A stretch of 64,000 bases of DNA from JBKBKN01 sp046294625 (GTDB taxonomy: Bacteria; Bacteroidota; Bacteroidia; M30B66): contig JBKBKN010000008.1 in NCBI GenBank assembly GCA_046294625.1, positions 1 to 64,000 of the forward strand. The letters run 5' to 3'. The notes under the pieces were generated by a model. It was not told where the DNA came from and searched no databases. It saw only the letters and a list, made by a program, of their open reading frames with translations. Shown here one piece after another: positions 25,949-35,010 of this stretch. Position 1 is the stretch's first letter; every line of letters begins with the position of its first letter. The position numbers were made by a program, and so were the translations under genes.

Positions 25949-27301
25949 TTACTTCATATTAATTAGTGCTTGCATAGCCTGCACTACCTTTTCGAAGCTA
26001 AATTGCTCAAATCCCGATTCGAACTTTTGTCTGATTTCCTTTAAACACAGATTGCCTATGCTGCCCTGCAAAGTGTGATGGAGCTCTTTTTCAGGCTGAA
26101 ACTGTCCCGTGGCAATTTGCTGTGCTACAGCTTGGTATGCTTCTCTGAACGACATTCCCTTCAACACCAGGCGGTTCACATTTTCCACGCTAAATATATG
26201 CGCATATTTTGGGGCATCGAGAATATTGGGTTTAACTTGAATGTGCTTTACGGCAAGTGCACACATCTCCAAACAAGAGAGCAATTCTTCAAGGGCAGGG
26301 AAGAGCAGTTCTTTCAACAGCTGATAATCGCGAAAATATCCCGAAGGAAGATTCGCCGTCAGCAAAGTAATTTGCTCCGGTAAGGCTTGAATCTTATTGC
26401 ATCGGGCACGCAGCAACTCAAACAAATCGGGATTCTTCTTATGCGGCATAATGCTCGAACCGGTAGTAAAAGCATCGGGCAGCTCGATGAAGCCAAAATT
26501 TTGACTCATATACAAACAGGCATCTGTCGCAAATTTTGATAAGGTTTGTGCCAAGGCAGCCATAGCAACAGCTATTGCCTTTTCAGTCTTTCCGCGGGTC
26601 ATCTGAGCATATACGACGTTGAAGGAAAGGGTATCGAAGCCCATCATGCGCGTAGTCATGTCCCTGTCTAAAGGGAAAGAACTACCATAGCCCGCAGCAG
26701 AACCCAAGGGATTCTGATTGGCAATTTTCCAAGCGGCATGCAACTGATGCAGGTCATCGGACAGGCTTTCGGCATAAGCCGAAAACCAAAGGCCAAACGA
26801 GGATGGCATAGCCACCTGCAAATGGGTGTAACCCGGAAGCAAATCGTGCTGATGTTGCTCGGCTTTGTTGATGAACACTTCGAACAAATGTGCTGTCTTT
26901 TTTGCGATACTGTGAATTTGGTCACGAACAAAGAGTTTGATATCTAACAAAACCTGATCATTGCGCGAGCGACCGCTGTGAATCTTTTTTCCGGCTTCGC
27001 CTACTTTGCGGGCAAGCATCAATTCTACCTGAGAGTGGATATCTTCAACGCCCTGTTCAATGAACAAGTTCTGCTCCAGTGCGCGTTGATACAAATGGTT
27101 GAGTTCAGGCAAAAGCTTAGTCAACTCATCTTTACTCAGCAAATCACAATGCTGAAGCATGATGATGTGTGCCTTGGTTCCTAGAATATCGTAAGGAGCC
27201 AAACGTAAATCGAGTTCTTGATCATTCCCTACAGTGAAAGCCTCAAGATGAGCATCGGTTTCTGTTCCTTTTTCCCAAAGTTTGGTATTCATGGTTTGCA
27301 T
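25949..27301 (-). CDS. argH: argininosuccinate lyase
   Basis: A 450-residue enzyme that splits argininosuccinate into arginine and fumarate, the last step of arginine synthesis. The fumarase/aspartase superfamily signature is GSSIMPHKKNPDLFEL. Other conserved parts are SGRSRNDQVLLD, GYTHLQVAMPSSFG and NPLGSAAGYGSSFPLDR. It is slightly shorter than the usual 455-470 residues. It is the last gene of the arg operon, 3 bp after argE. No strong terminator follows, only a 5-bp TGAAG/CTTCA stem overlapping its stop codon. Confidence 0.95.
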   Translation of the reverse strand: MQTMNTKLWEKGTETDAHLEAFTVGNDQELDLRLAPYDILGTKAHIIMLQHCDLLSKDELTKLLPELNHLYQRALEQNLFIEQGVEDIHSQVELMLARKVGEAGKKIHSGRSRNDQVLLDIKLFVRDQIHSIAKKTAHLFEVFINKAEQHQHDLLPGYTHLQVAMPSSFGLWFSAYAESLSDDLHQLHAAWKIANQNPLGSAAGYGSSFPLDRDMTTRMMGFDTLSFNVVYAQMTRGKTEKAIAVAMAALAQTLSKFATDACLYMSQNFGFIELPDAFTTGSSIMPHKKNPDLFELLRARCNKIQALPEQITLLTANLPSGYFRDYQLLKELLFPALEELLSCLEMCALAVKHIQVKPNILDAPKYAHIFSVENVNRLVLKGMSFREAYQAVAQQIATGQFQPEKELHHTLQGSIGNLCLKEIRQKFESGFEQFSFEKVVQAMQALINMK

Positions 27302-27304
27302 TTG

Positions 27305-28384
27305 TTAAAGAATTAATCCGTTTAATATGTCCAGATAAAGCCTTTGTCCTTCTTCAAGCTCATCGAGATAGATGAACTCATCGGCTGTATGTGATCGTGC
27401 AGATTGGCCGGGGCCAATTTTGAGTGTTGGAAAAGGCATCACCGCTTGGTCTGAAAGCGTAGGAGAACCGAATGGATTCAATCCGAGCGATAGGCAGCGT
27501 TTCACAAGCGGGTGAGTAAACTGAATTTTAGACGCGTTGAGTCTGAACGAACGGGCTTTTATCTCCATATAAGAATCATGCCCTTGAAGCGCGTTTTTGA
27601 TGATGCCAAAAACTTCATGATTGGTATAACATTCATTAACCCTAATATCTAGTGTGAGGGTGCAGGTGTCCGGCACTACATTGTGCTGCCTTCCTGCTTT
27701 GATTTGGGTGATGCTTAGTTTCACCGGACCTATCAACGGCGACTCCTTGTCAAACTTTATATTTTTCAAAAGCTCTATTACAGGCAAAGCTTTATAGATG
27801 GCATTATCACCTTCATTTCGTGCTGCATGCCCGGCTTTTCCCTTCACGTCAATATCTATCACCAACAGCCCTTTTTCGGCTATAGCTGGTTGCATGGCCG
27901 CTGGTTCGCCAACTATTCCAAGCGCTATTTTCCCTAATTCGGGGAGAATATCGGCTACATTTTTTTCGCCCGAAATTTCTTCTTCGGCAGTGGCAGCAAG
28001 AATGAGATTATATGCTTGTTTGGACTGCTCCAATTGCCTAAATGCAGCGATGAGACATACCAAAGCTCCGCCTGCATCATTGCTGCCGAGCCCATACAAC
28101 TTCCCGTCAATCACTTCCGGTTGAAAGGGATTTCGCGAATAATGCACCGAAGGCTTCACGGTATCGTGGTGTGAGTTGAGCAAAATGGTGGGTTTCGATA
28201 GATCAAAATTTGCAGACTTCACCCATACATTATTATGCTTTCTTTGCGGTTGGTATCCGTGATTCTTGAAAAATTGCTCAATCAAATCGGCAACTTTCTC
28301 CTCTTCGCGGCTAAATGAAGGGGTAGCAATAAGCGCTTTGAGAAGTTGAATGGACTGTTGGAGTAGCTGACTGTCGGCTTTCAT
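27305..28384 (-). CDS. argE: M20-family N-acyl-ornithine deacylase (acetylornithine deacetylase)
   Basis: A 359-residue M20 metallopeptidase that should release the N-acyl group in the arginine pathway. In this type of pathway it acts on N-acetyl- (or N-succinyl-) citrulline/ornithine. Metal-site motifs are LLNSHHDTVKP (first His/Asp), GSNDAGGALVCL (bridging Asp) and ATAEEEISGEKN (catalytic and metal Glu). The lid domain lies at about 165-275. Position between argB and argH supports the role. Because the carbamoyltransferase here is of the N-acyl type, the natural substrate is probably the acylated citrulline, which cannot be proved from sequence. Confidence 0.9.
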   Translation of the reverse strand: MKADSQLLQQSIQLLKALIATPSFSREEEKVADLIEQFFKNHGYQPQRKHNNVWVKSANFDLSKPTILLNSHHDTVKPSVHYSRNPFQPEVIDGKLYGLGSNDAGGALVCLIAAFRQLEQSKQAYNLILAATAEEEISGEKNVADILPELGKIALGIVGEPAAMQPAIAEKGLLVIDIDVKGKAGHAARNEGDNAIYKALPVIELLKNIKFDKESPLIGPVKLSITQIKAGRQHNVVPDTCTLTLDIRVNECYTNHEVFGIIKNALQGHDSYMEIKARSFRLNASKIQFTHPLVKRCLSLGLNPFGSPTLSDQAVMPFPTLKIGPGQSARSHTADEFIYLDELEEGQRLYLDILNGLIL

Positions 28385-28463
28385 GTGAATATAATTTTAA
28401 TTTTCAACGGCACATGGAATATTCATCCCCAGTTGCTGTGCTCCATAAATATTTCATTCGGGC

Positions 28464-29240
28464 TCAGCGTTGTTTTAAAAGCGTGCCTCCACCCTTAAAA
28501 TGATAGATGTCTGTAATGCGTATTTCGCCAACTCCTTTGGCGAGGGCTTTAAATCCGTTCTCAAGTTTCGGAAGCATTCCGCCGTTCACCGCACCTGCAT
28601 TGGCCAGCTCTTTAAAACGCTCCGCTTTCATTTCGCTGATGAGCGTTTCCGCTTGATGAATATCGGTAAAAACGCCGGGCAGCTCGAAACACAGTAGAAG
28701 TTTGGTGTAATATTTTTCACTCATGGCAATCGCAACGGCAGATGCAATGTTGTCAGCATTGGTGTTGAGCAAATTGCCTTGGCCATCATGGGTGATGGGT
28801 GCAAGCACTGGCACCACACCGGCAAGGAGCAATACATCCAATGCTTTGACATTCACTTTTTTAATATCGCCTACATAACCAAAATCTATTTCTGCATGCT
28901 CTCTTTTGGTGGCTAAAATGCTGTTCATATCAGCGCCGGTCAAACCTAAGGCTGAAATACTTGATTGTTGAAGTTTCGCCACAAGGTTTTTATTGATGAG
29001 CCCCGCATACACCATCACCGCCACGTCGAGCATGGGTTTGCTTGTAATTCTTCGGCCATTGACCATACGCGACTCTATCCCCTGGCTTTCGGCCATGGCC
29101 GTGGCCTTTTTGCCACCACCGTGCACCACGATGCACTTGCCTTCTACTTCCTTCAACGCGACAACAAAGTCATTCAACAATACATCGTTTTCGACAATGT
29201 TGCCTCCTATTTTTATAATGTTGAGTGCTTCCTTTTTCAT
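28464..29240 (-). CDS. argB: acetylglutamate kinase
   Basis: A 258-residue amino-acid kinase that phosphorylates N-acetylglutamate, the second step of arginine synthesis. Motifs are IIKIGGNIVEN (phosphate-binding lysine), VVHGGGKKATAMAE (acyl-glutamate site), RMVNGRRIT and LNTNADNIASAVAIAM. The short length, like E. coli ArgB, lacks the N-terminal helix seen in arginine-inhibited hexameric enzymes, so feedback inhibition by arginine is unlikely (inference). Its start overlaps the argF' stop by 4 bp, and the gap to argE is 79 bp. Confidence 0.94.
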   Translation of the reverse strand: MKKEALNIIKIGGNIVENDVLLNDFVVALKEVEGKCIVVHGGGKKATAMAESQGIESRMVNGRRITSKPMLDVAVMVYAGLINKNLVAKLQQSSISALGLTGADMNSILATKREHAEIDFGYVGDIKKVNVKALDVLLLAGVVPVLAPITHDGQGNLLNTNADNIASAVAIAMSEKYYTKLLLCFELPGVFTDIHQAETLISEMKAERFKELANAGAVNGGMLPKLENGFKALAKGVGEIRITDIYHFKGGGTLLKQR

Positions 29241-30244
29241 TTAGCAAAAGTGTTTTGGAGTGTATTCGATTGTGTCTCTTGCAAAGCATGTTTCAATACC
29301 ATTTGTGCTGACACCACGCGGTTTGATGCCTGGGCAATCACAATAGAATTGGGGCTGTCGAGCACGTCATCGCTCACCACCACATTGCGCCTAACGGGAA
29401 GGCAATGCATGAAGTAGGCCTGATTGGTTCGCTTCATTTTGTCTTCCGTTATCATCCAGCTTGCATCTTGTAAAAGAATTTTGCCATACTGATCTACTGA
29501 TGACCAGTTTTTGGCGTACACAAAGTCGGCGCCTTCCAGCGCCTTATCCTGATTGGCTTCAAATCTAGCATAATGCATAAACTCATCGGCTAAACGATAT
29601 CCACTCGGATGGGTAATCACCAGCTCCACATTAGCACAAGCCATCCATTCTAAGAAAGAGTTTGGAACTGCCTGAGGCAATGCTTTCACATGTGGCGCCC
29701 AGCTGAGCACCACTTTTGGGCGTGTCTGCTTTTTAAACTGTTCTATCGTAATTAAATCTGCCAAGCCCTGCAGCGGATGTCTGATGGCTGATTCCATATT
29801 CACCACAGGCACTCCGGCATACTCAATAAACTGATCTAAAACCTGCTCTTCATAATCAGCCTTTCGGTTGGTGAGTTTGGCAAAGGAACGCACGGCGATG
29901 ATATCGCAATAGGTGCCCATCACCGGTATCGATTCTTTGAGATGCTCCGCCTTGTCACCATCCATCACCACACCGTATTCTGTTTCTAGTTTCCAACTGT
30001 CTTTCGTTACATCAAGCACCATCACGTTCATGCCCAGTTGCATAGCAGCCTTTTGGGTGCTTAGTCGGGTGCGAAGACTTGCATTGAAAAATACCATCAG
30101 CAAAGTTTTATTTTTACCCAAATGCTGGAACAGCAGCGGATGCCTGCGAAGTATTTCAGCTTCTGCGATGATTTCCTCGTAGCTTCCAAGATCTGCCGGA
30201 CGAAGAATGGTTGATGTTGGCGTTTTAAGCTTAAGCGTTTGCAT
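29237..30244 (-). CDS. argF': N-acylornithine carbamoyltransferase (ArgF'-type)
   Basis: A 335-residue aspartate/ornithine carbamoyltransferase-fold enzyme. The carbamoyl phosphate motif is FFNASLRTRLSTQ and the C-terminal motif is HCLPVRRNVVVSDDV. WKLETEYGVVMDGD and ATRHPLQ-like IRHPLQGLADL are characteristic of the acyl-ornithine branch known from Bacteroides and Xanthomonas, not of ordinary OTCase. In the loop MDGDKAEHL, residue 99 is alanine. By my recollection the equivalent residue is proline in the N-succinylornithine enzyme (Pro90, B. fragilis) and glutamate in the N-acetylornithine enzyme (Glu92, X. campestris), so specificity is undecided. It overlaps argD by 14 bp and argB by 4 bp. 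Confidence 0.92.
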   Translation of the reverse strand: MQTLKLKTPTSTILRPADLGSYEEIIAEAEILRRHPLLFQHLGKNKTLLMVFFNASLRTRLSTQKAAMQLGMNVMVLDVTKDSWKLETEYGVVMDGDKAEHLKESIPVMGTYCDIIAVRSFAKLTNRKADYEEQVLDQFIEYAGVPVVNMESAIRHPLQGLADLITIEQFKKQTRPKVVLSWAPHVKALPQAVPNSFLEWMACANVELVITHPSGYRLADEFMHYARFEANQDKALEGADFVYAKNWSSVDQYGKILLQDASWMITEDKMKRTNQAYFMHCLPVRRNVVVSDDVLDSPNSIVIAQASNRVVSAQMVLKHALQETQSNTLQNTFAK

Positions 30245-31418
30245 GGTTCTTTTTAAGATTAGCCGTGTTTTCTATTTGCTTATTTTCATTCAGCATATTC
30301 AATGATGCCTTTAAGGCATGAATAAAGCTGTCAGCCATTGGTTTGGTAAGAGATAATGGCGGTAACAGCCGTATCACATTTTTGCCCGAAGCACCTGTAA
30401 AAATTTGATGCTTTTTGAGCAGATGGTCGCGAAGTTCGGCCACCGAAAAGTCAAACTCCAGCCCAATCATCAACCCTTTTCCACGAACTTCTCGAATGGC
30501 CGGAATGGTTTGTAATTGCGTTATCAAATATTCGCCTAGCAATTCCGCATTTTTGATTAAATTTTCCGAGTGTATCACATCCAGGACGGCAAGTGCCGCC
30601 TCGCATGCTAAATGATTGCCACCAAAAGTGGTTCCCAACAATCCGTGCGAAGCCTTAAACTGCGGCCCGATTAAAACGCCCGCCACAGGAAAACCATTGC
30701 CCATTCCTTTGGCCACCGTAATCAGATCGGCTTGTATGCCGGCATGCTGGTGAGCAAAAAAGCGACCTGTGCGACCATAGCCTGACTGGATTTCATCGGC
30801 AATTAAAATAATGTGATGCTCATCACACAGCTTTCTCACTGCATTTAAAAATTCTGTATCCGGGACATGAACACCACCTACTCCCTGAATGCCTTCGAAA
30901 ATAATGGCTGCGGGCACATTTTCTTGAATGGCTTCTTTAAGCGCTTTCAAATCGTTGAGCGGCACAAAGGTGACCTGATGGCCTTTGTTGGCTTCGGATT
31001 GGATGGCCGGATTGTCGGTGATGGCAACAGCAGCTGATGTTCGTCCATGAAAAGCCTTGTTGAATGCTATGATTCCCTTTCTTCCCGTATGAAAGGAGGC
31101 AAGCTTAATGGCATTCTCTATGGATTCGGCACCGGAATTGCACAGAAAAAGTCGGTGATTAGCGTAGCCACAGCTCAGGCCCAATAAATCAGCCAATTGC
31201 TCCTGGGCCGGAATAACTACAGAGTTGGAGTAAAAACCAATCTTTTTGAGCTGATCGCTCAATCGTTTCACATACACCGGATGGCTATGGCCAATAGAAA
31301 TGACCGCATGACCGCCATATAGGTCAAGGTATTTTTTCCCTGTTTCATCAAATACATAACAGCCTTCGGCTTTTATCGGCGTGATTCTGGTAAGTGGATA
31401 TACATCAAATAAATTCAT
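30231..31418 (-). CDS. argD: acetylornithine/N-acylornithine aminotransferase
   Basis: A 395-residue class III PLP aminotransferase that converts N-acylglutamate semialdehyde to N-acylornithine with glutamate as amino donor. Markers are YLDLYGGHAVISIGHSHP, CNSGAESIENAIKLA, ADEIQSGYGRTGRFFAHQ (PLP-binding Asp), and TVAKGMGNGFPVAGVLIG with the Schiff-base lysine. TTFGGNHLACEAAL and GLMIGLEFD follow. The C-terminal 25 residues, Asn/Lys-rich, extend past the fold and overlap argF'. Position in the arg operon distinguishes it from other class III aminotransferases. Confidence 0.94.
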   Translation of the reverse strand: MNLFDVYPLTRITPIKAEGCYVFDETGKKYLDLYGGHAVISIGHSHPVYVKRLSDQLKKIGFYSNSVVIPAQEQLADLLGLSCGYANHRLFLCNSGAESIENAIKLASFHTGRKGIIAFNKAFHGRTSAAVAITDNPAIQSEANKGHQVTFVPLNDLKALKEAIQENVPAAIIFEGIQGVGGVHVPDTEFLNAVRKLCDEHHIILIADEIQSGYGRTGRFFAHQHAGIQADLITVAKGMGNGFPVAGVLIGPQFKASHGLLGTTFGGNHLACEAALAVLDVIHSENLIKNAELLGEYLITQLQTIPAIREVRGKGLMIGLEFDFSVAELRDHLLKKHQIFTGASGKNVIRLLPPLSLTKPMADSFIHALKASLNMLNENKQIENTANLKKNHANA

Positions 31419-31427
31419 AGACTTGGT

Positions 31428-32390
31428 TTAAAATGCAATGGGTTTTAAGTTTAATCCTGTTTTTTCGTCAAGCCCGAACATCAGGTTCATGTTCTGAATA
31501 GCTTGTCCTGAGGCGCCTTTGAGCAAATTGTCGAGCACGGCTACTATGTGCACTTGGCCTTTCACCACATGGGCGTGCAGCAGGCATTTATTGGTATTCA
31601 CCACTTGCTTGAGTTCGGGCGCATACGACAAGAAAAGTGTGAAGGGGCGGTCACTGTAATAGTCGCTAAAAAGCTGATTGACCCCTTTTTGAGAAAGCGC
31701 ACATTTGGTGTAAACTGAAGCGAAAATGCCACGAGTAAAATTCCCTTTTATGGGAATGAAATTGATGGGTTCATCAAAGCCGGGCATCAATTGATCGACA
31801 CTCTGATGTATTTCATCTAAATGCTGGTGCTCAAATGCCTTATAAACACTCAGGTTGTTGGTTCTTCGGCTAAAGTGTAAGGACTCTTGCATAGATTGTC
31901 CGGCACCGGTTGAACCGGTGATGGCGTGCACGTGCACTTCATGGAGCAGGCCGGCCTTAGCGAGCGGCAAAAGTGCAAGTTGAATGGCGGTGGCAAAGCA
32001 GCCGGGATTGGCAACAAATTGCGCTTGGACTATGGCGTCTTTATTCAGCTCCGGCAAACCGTAAACAAATCCCTGATGGTTGTTTAGCCTGAAGTCCTGA
32101 CTCAGGTCAATGATTTTTTTGTTCAATGCTTGCGGATAATCCTGAACAAAGGCAGCGGACTGTCCATGTCCATTGCAAAGAAACAATACATCAACAGCAT
32201 CGAAATCGAAGGTGTCGCAAAATAGCAATTGGCTCTCTCCTTCAAGGTCTGCATGAGCGCTTGCAATGGGTTTTCCTGCGTGGCTTTTACTGTGCACCCA
32301 AACGATTTTTGCCTCAGAATGATAAATTAAAATGCGGATAAGCTCTCCGGCTGTGTAGCCGGCTCCGCCTACAATGCCAATACGTATCAT
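31428..32390 (-). CDS. argC: N-acetyl-gamma-glutamyl-phosphate reductase
   Basis: A 320-residue NADP-dependent reductase that makes N-acylglutamate 5-semialdehyde. It opens with the Rossmann motif IGIVGGAGYTAGELIRIL. The active-site cysteine is in NPGCFATAIQLALLPL. GSTGAGQSMQES and NFTRGIFASVYT are also conserved in the family. Its start overlaps the argG stop by 4 bp, and argD starts 9 bp after it. Confidence 0.95.
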   Translation of the reverse strand: MIRIGIVGGAGYTAGELIRILIYHSEAKIVWVHSKSHAGKPIASAHADLEGESQLLFCDTFDFDAVDVLFLCNGHGQSAAFVQDYPQALNKKIIDLSQDFRLNNHQGFVYGLPELNKDAIVQAQFVANPGCFATAIQLALLPLAKAGLLHEVHVHAITGSTGAGQSMQESLHFSRRTNNLSVYKAFEHQHLDEIHQSVDQLMPGFDEPINFIPIKGNFTRGIFASVYTKCALSQKGVNQLFSDYYSDRPFTLFLSYAPELKQVVNTNKCLLHAHVVKGQVHIVAVLDNLLKGASGQAIQNMNLMFGLDEKTGLNLKPIAF

Positions 32391-33592
32391 ATCCAGTCAA
32401 TAGTTTTATGATTAACCGCTGCATACGCCCTAAGCGAATTGGAAAGAATGGTGGTGAAGCCTTTCACGTCTTCACCTGTCCACGAATTATTCATTTCGCC
32501 ATAATGCCCCATGCCGCTTTTCATCAGGTCGTGCGGTGAATCCACACCAATGGTGGTGAATCGGTATTGCTTTAGTTTGATGAAAACTTTGCCGCTCACG
32601 TTTCTTTGCGTGCTTTCCAAAAAATGTTCGATGTCGCGCATCACCGGTTCAAAATACATGGCTTCGTGCAGCATCATTCCATACCAATTGGCCAATTGCT
32701 CTTTCCAGTGCATTTGCCATTTGGTGAGTGTGTGCTTTTCGAGCAGCTGATGTGCTTTGATGATGATGAGCGAAGCAGCGGCTTCGAAACCCACTCTGCC
32801 TTTGATTCCAATAATGGTGTCACCTACATGAATATCTCTGCCAATGGCAAAGGGTGCGGCAATTTTTTCAATAGCCAAGATAGCTTCGTGTTTTTGTGCA
32901 AACGACTGTCCGTTTACTTTAAGCAACTCTCCCTGCTCAAATTCTAGCGTAAGCGTTTCTTCTTGAGTTTTGGTGAGTGGTGTGGGGAATGCTTCTTCAG
33001 GCAAGTCGAGATGCGAAGTGAGCGTTTCCTTTCCTCCCACACTTGTACCCCACAATCCTTTATTCACAGAGTATTCCATTTTTTTCCAGTCGCGCTGCAC
33101 ACCTTCGGCTTGGAGATAAGCAATTTCTTCCGCTCTGCTCAAACTATTGTCGCGAATGGGGGTCAGGATTTTGACATCAGGGAGCAAAAGTTTAAAAACA
33201 AGATCGAAACGCACTTGATCATTGCCGGCACCCGTGCTCCCATGTGCAATGTACTGCACGCCCAATTCTCTGGCGTGGCGCGCAATGGCTATTGCTTGAA
33301 AAACACGTTCTGATGAAACAGATAATGGATATACATTATTTCGCAGCACATTTCCATACACCATGTAGCGAATACACTTCTCGTAATATTCGCCGGTCAC
33401 ATCATGATTTTGATGATGTTTCACGCCAAGTTCATAAGCTGTTTGTTCTATTTGGTCTAGCTCTTCCTGAGAAAATCCTCCCGTGTTGGCTGTTGCCGTA
33501 TAAACTTCAAGATTTAGTTCTTTCGACAGATACTTTGCACAATAAGACGTGTCGAGTCCGCCACTGTAGGCAAGCAATACTTTTTCGTTCAT
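32387..33592 (-). CDS. argG: argininosuccinate synthase
   Basis: A 401-residue ATP-dependent ligase joining citrulline and aspartate. The N-type ATP pyrophosphatase P-loop is LAYSGGLDTSYCAKYL. HGSTGAGNDQVRFD, ITPIRD and WKKMEYSVNKGLWG are family signatures. The gene is in the middle of the arg operon, 15 bp after the GNAT gene and overlapping argC by 4 bp. Confidence 0.95.
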   Translation of the reverse strand: MNEKVLLAYSGGLDTSYCAKYLSKELNLEVYTATANTGGFSQEELDQIEQTAYELGVKHHQNHDVTGEYYEKCIRYMVYGNVLRNNVYPLSVSSERVFQAIAIARHARELGVQYIAHGSTGAGNDQVRFDLVFKLLLPDVKILTPIRDNSLSRAEEIAYLQAEGVQRDWKKMEYSVNKGLWGTSVGGKETLTSHLDLPEEAFPTPLTKTQEETLTLEFEQGELLKVNGQSFAQKHEAILAIEKIAAPFAIGRDIHVGDTIIGIKGRVGFEAAASLIIIKAHQLLEKHTLTKWQMHWKEQLANWYGMMLHEAMYFEPVMRDIEHFLESTQRNVSGKVFIKLKQYRFTTIGVDSPHDLMKSGMGHYGEMNNSWTGEDVKGFTTILSNSLRAYAAVNHKTIDWI

Positions 33593-33607
33593 TATTAAAG
33601 AGTGCTG

Positions 33608-34336
33608 TTAGTCTGTTTTAACATTGATGTTTTCTTTTTTCTGTCTTGAAAATGAGCTGGTGAACTTCTTTTGCAAACTTTTGGTAATTTCTCCCGCCTT
33701 GCTCTTTTTGCCCATCAGGAACACATGCTGTTTCAATCTTAGCCAACGCTCGTAGATTTTCAACATTTTGCGGCTAAGCGGCTCCGGTTTTTTCTTCGCC
33801 ATCGACTTGGGATCGTAAAGCATGCCTGCACACAAGCAATGTTTTCTTTGGGTTCGTGTGAGAATATCGAAATTGACACAACTCTGACAGCCTTTCCAGA
33901 ATTCTTCATCGTCGGTTAGTTCAGAAAACGTAACCGGCTTGTAACCCAATTCGGAGTTAATTTTCATTACAGCCAAGCTTGTCGTGATGCCGAATATTTT
34001 TGCTTCGGGATAATTTTTCTGCGAAAGCTCAAAAGCCTTCTTTTTAATTTGCTTGGCCACCCCGTGGCTTCTATATTTTTCAATCACAATGAGCCCTGAA
34101 TTGGCAACATATTTTCCATGCCCCCACGATTCGATGTAGCAAAATCCTACAAACTCATCGCCTTTTGTGGCAATAATAGCCTTGCCTTCTTCTATTTTTT
34201 TTGCAATATATTCCGGTTTTCGTCTCGCGATTCCGGTGCCGCGGATGGCTGCGGCTTCTGCCATTTTTTCGATGATGATATCTACAAAGTGAATATGCTC
34301 TAATGAAGCAACCTTCACTTCAATTTTCTTTTCCAT
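33608..34336 (-). CDS. GNAT acetyltransferase, candidate N-acylglutamate synthase of the arg operon
   Basis: A 242-residue protein with an N-terminal GNAT domain (about 5-145). IEKYRSHGVAKQIKKKAFELS is the acetyl-CoA loop, in the position of the usual Q/R-x2-G-x-G/A. A C-terminal tail follows with four cysteines, C150, C153, C167 and C169 (GCQSC ... KHCLC), possibly a zinc site, and ends in a basic stretch. It lies between argR and argG with short gaps. No argA or argJ homologue is present, so this is the natural candidate for the missing first step, acylation of glutamate. The assignment is by context and is not shown by sequence. Confidence 0.8.
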   Translation of the reverse strand: MEKKIEVKVASLEHIHFVDIIIEKMAEAAAIRGTGIARRKPEYIAKKIEEGKAIIATKGDEFVGFCYIESWGHGKYVANSGLIVIEKYRSHGVAKQIKKKAFELSQKNYPEAKIFGITTSLAVMKINSELGYKPVTFSELTDDEEFWKGCQSCVNFDILTRTQRKHCLCAGMLYDPKSMAKKKPEPLSRKMLKIYERWLRLKQHVFLMGKKSKAGEITKSLQKKFTSSFSRQKKENINVKTD

Positions 34337-34363
34337 TTTTGGAGCGGATTGGATTATAGCGGA

Positions 34364-34861
34364 TTATGCGTTGTAAAATTTATCTTGTATGCCCGGTATG
34401 ATTTGTTTCAAGGCTTCTTTCACCTTTTTTCCTGAAGCCTTTTCTCTCACTACCAACATAATGGTATCGTCGCCTGCGATGGTGCCCAAAAACTCCGGAT
34501 GCCTTGCCCTGTCGAACAATATGGCTATGCCATTGGCAAATGCTGGTCGGGTTCTGATTACACAGATATTTCCGGAAAAAGCCACGCTAGTGATTTCGCT
34601 TAGCGGGAATGTGACGTTTGCCTGATCTACGAATACTTCTTCTGATGATTCAGGAATGATATAGACATATTCATCAGCTTCGTCTTGGTATTGTTTTACA
34701 GCTTTCAGTTCTTTCAAATCACGTGAAAGTGTTGCCTGCGTTAGATTAAATCCCAAATTCTGCATTGCCCTTAGCAATGCTTCCTGGCTATTAATTCGTT
34801 GACGCTGAATAATGTCATAAATGGCTTTAAGCCGACTAAGCCTCTCTTTCATAAGCTGCAT
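34364..34861 (-). CDS. argR: arginine repressor
   Basis: A 165-residue ArgR/AhrC-family repressor. The N-terminal winged helix (about 1-75) contains SQEALLRAMQNLGFNLTQATLSRDLKELKAVK. The C-terminal hexamerisation and arginine-binding domain (about 90-162) contains FANGIAILFDRARHPEFLGTIAGDDTIMLV, where the GDD motif binds arginine. It is the first gene of the arg operon. Sequences resembling ArgR operators overlap its start codon and its promoter, so it probably represses itself and the downstream genes when arginine is plentiful. Confidence 0.94.
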   Translation of the reverse strand: MQLMKERLSRLKAIYDIIQRQRINSQEALLRAMQNLGFNLTQATLSRDLKELKAVKQYQDEADEYVYIIPESSEEVFVDQANVTFPLSEITSVAFSGNICVIRTRPAFANGIAILFDRARHPEFLGTIAGDDTIMLVVREKASGKKVKEALKQIIPGIQDKFYNA

Positions 34862-34872
34862 ATTTATTCATT
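34855..34872. promoter_or_regulatory. candidate ArgR operator 1 (over the argR start codon)
   Basis: GCTGCATATTTATTCATT matches the E. coli ARG-box consensus WNTGAATWWWWATTCANW at all but positions 1 and 5. It covers the argR start codon (34859-34861). Confidence 0.55.
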
Positions 34873-34880
34873 AAGGGGCG

Positions 34881-34909
34881 CAAAAGTATGCATAAATATT
34901 TACCCACAA
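34881..34909 (-). promoter_or_regulatory. promoter of the arg operon
   Basis: On the minus strand TTG (34909-34907) is followed after 18 bp by TACTTTTG (34888-34881), a textbook TTG / TAnnTTTG pair. The -7 element ends 19 bp before the argR start codon. An ArgR-like operator covers the spacer. Confidence 0.7.
34887..34904. promoter_or_regulatory. candidate ArgR operator 2 (between -7 and -33)
   Basis: TATGCATAAATATTTACC matches the ARG-box consensus except at positions 5, 15 and 18. Its centre lies 32 bp (about three helical turns) from operator 1. It would block RNA polymerase directly. Confidence 0.45.
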
Positions 34910-35010
34910 AACAATGAAAAGAAAATTTATTCACATCATATAGTTTTCAATTTTGTTTTAACTCCGATGGACTGATGAACAAAAGAAACGAACTAGCACA
35001 AAGCATCATT

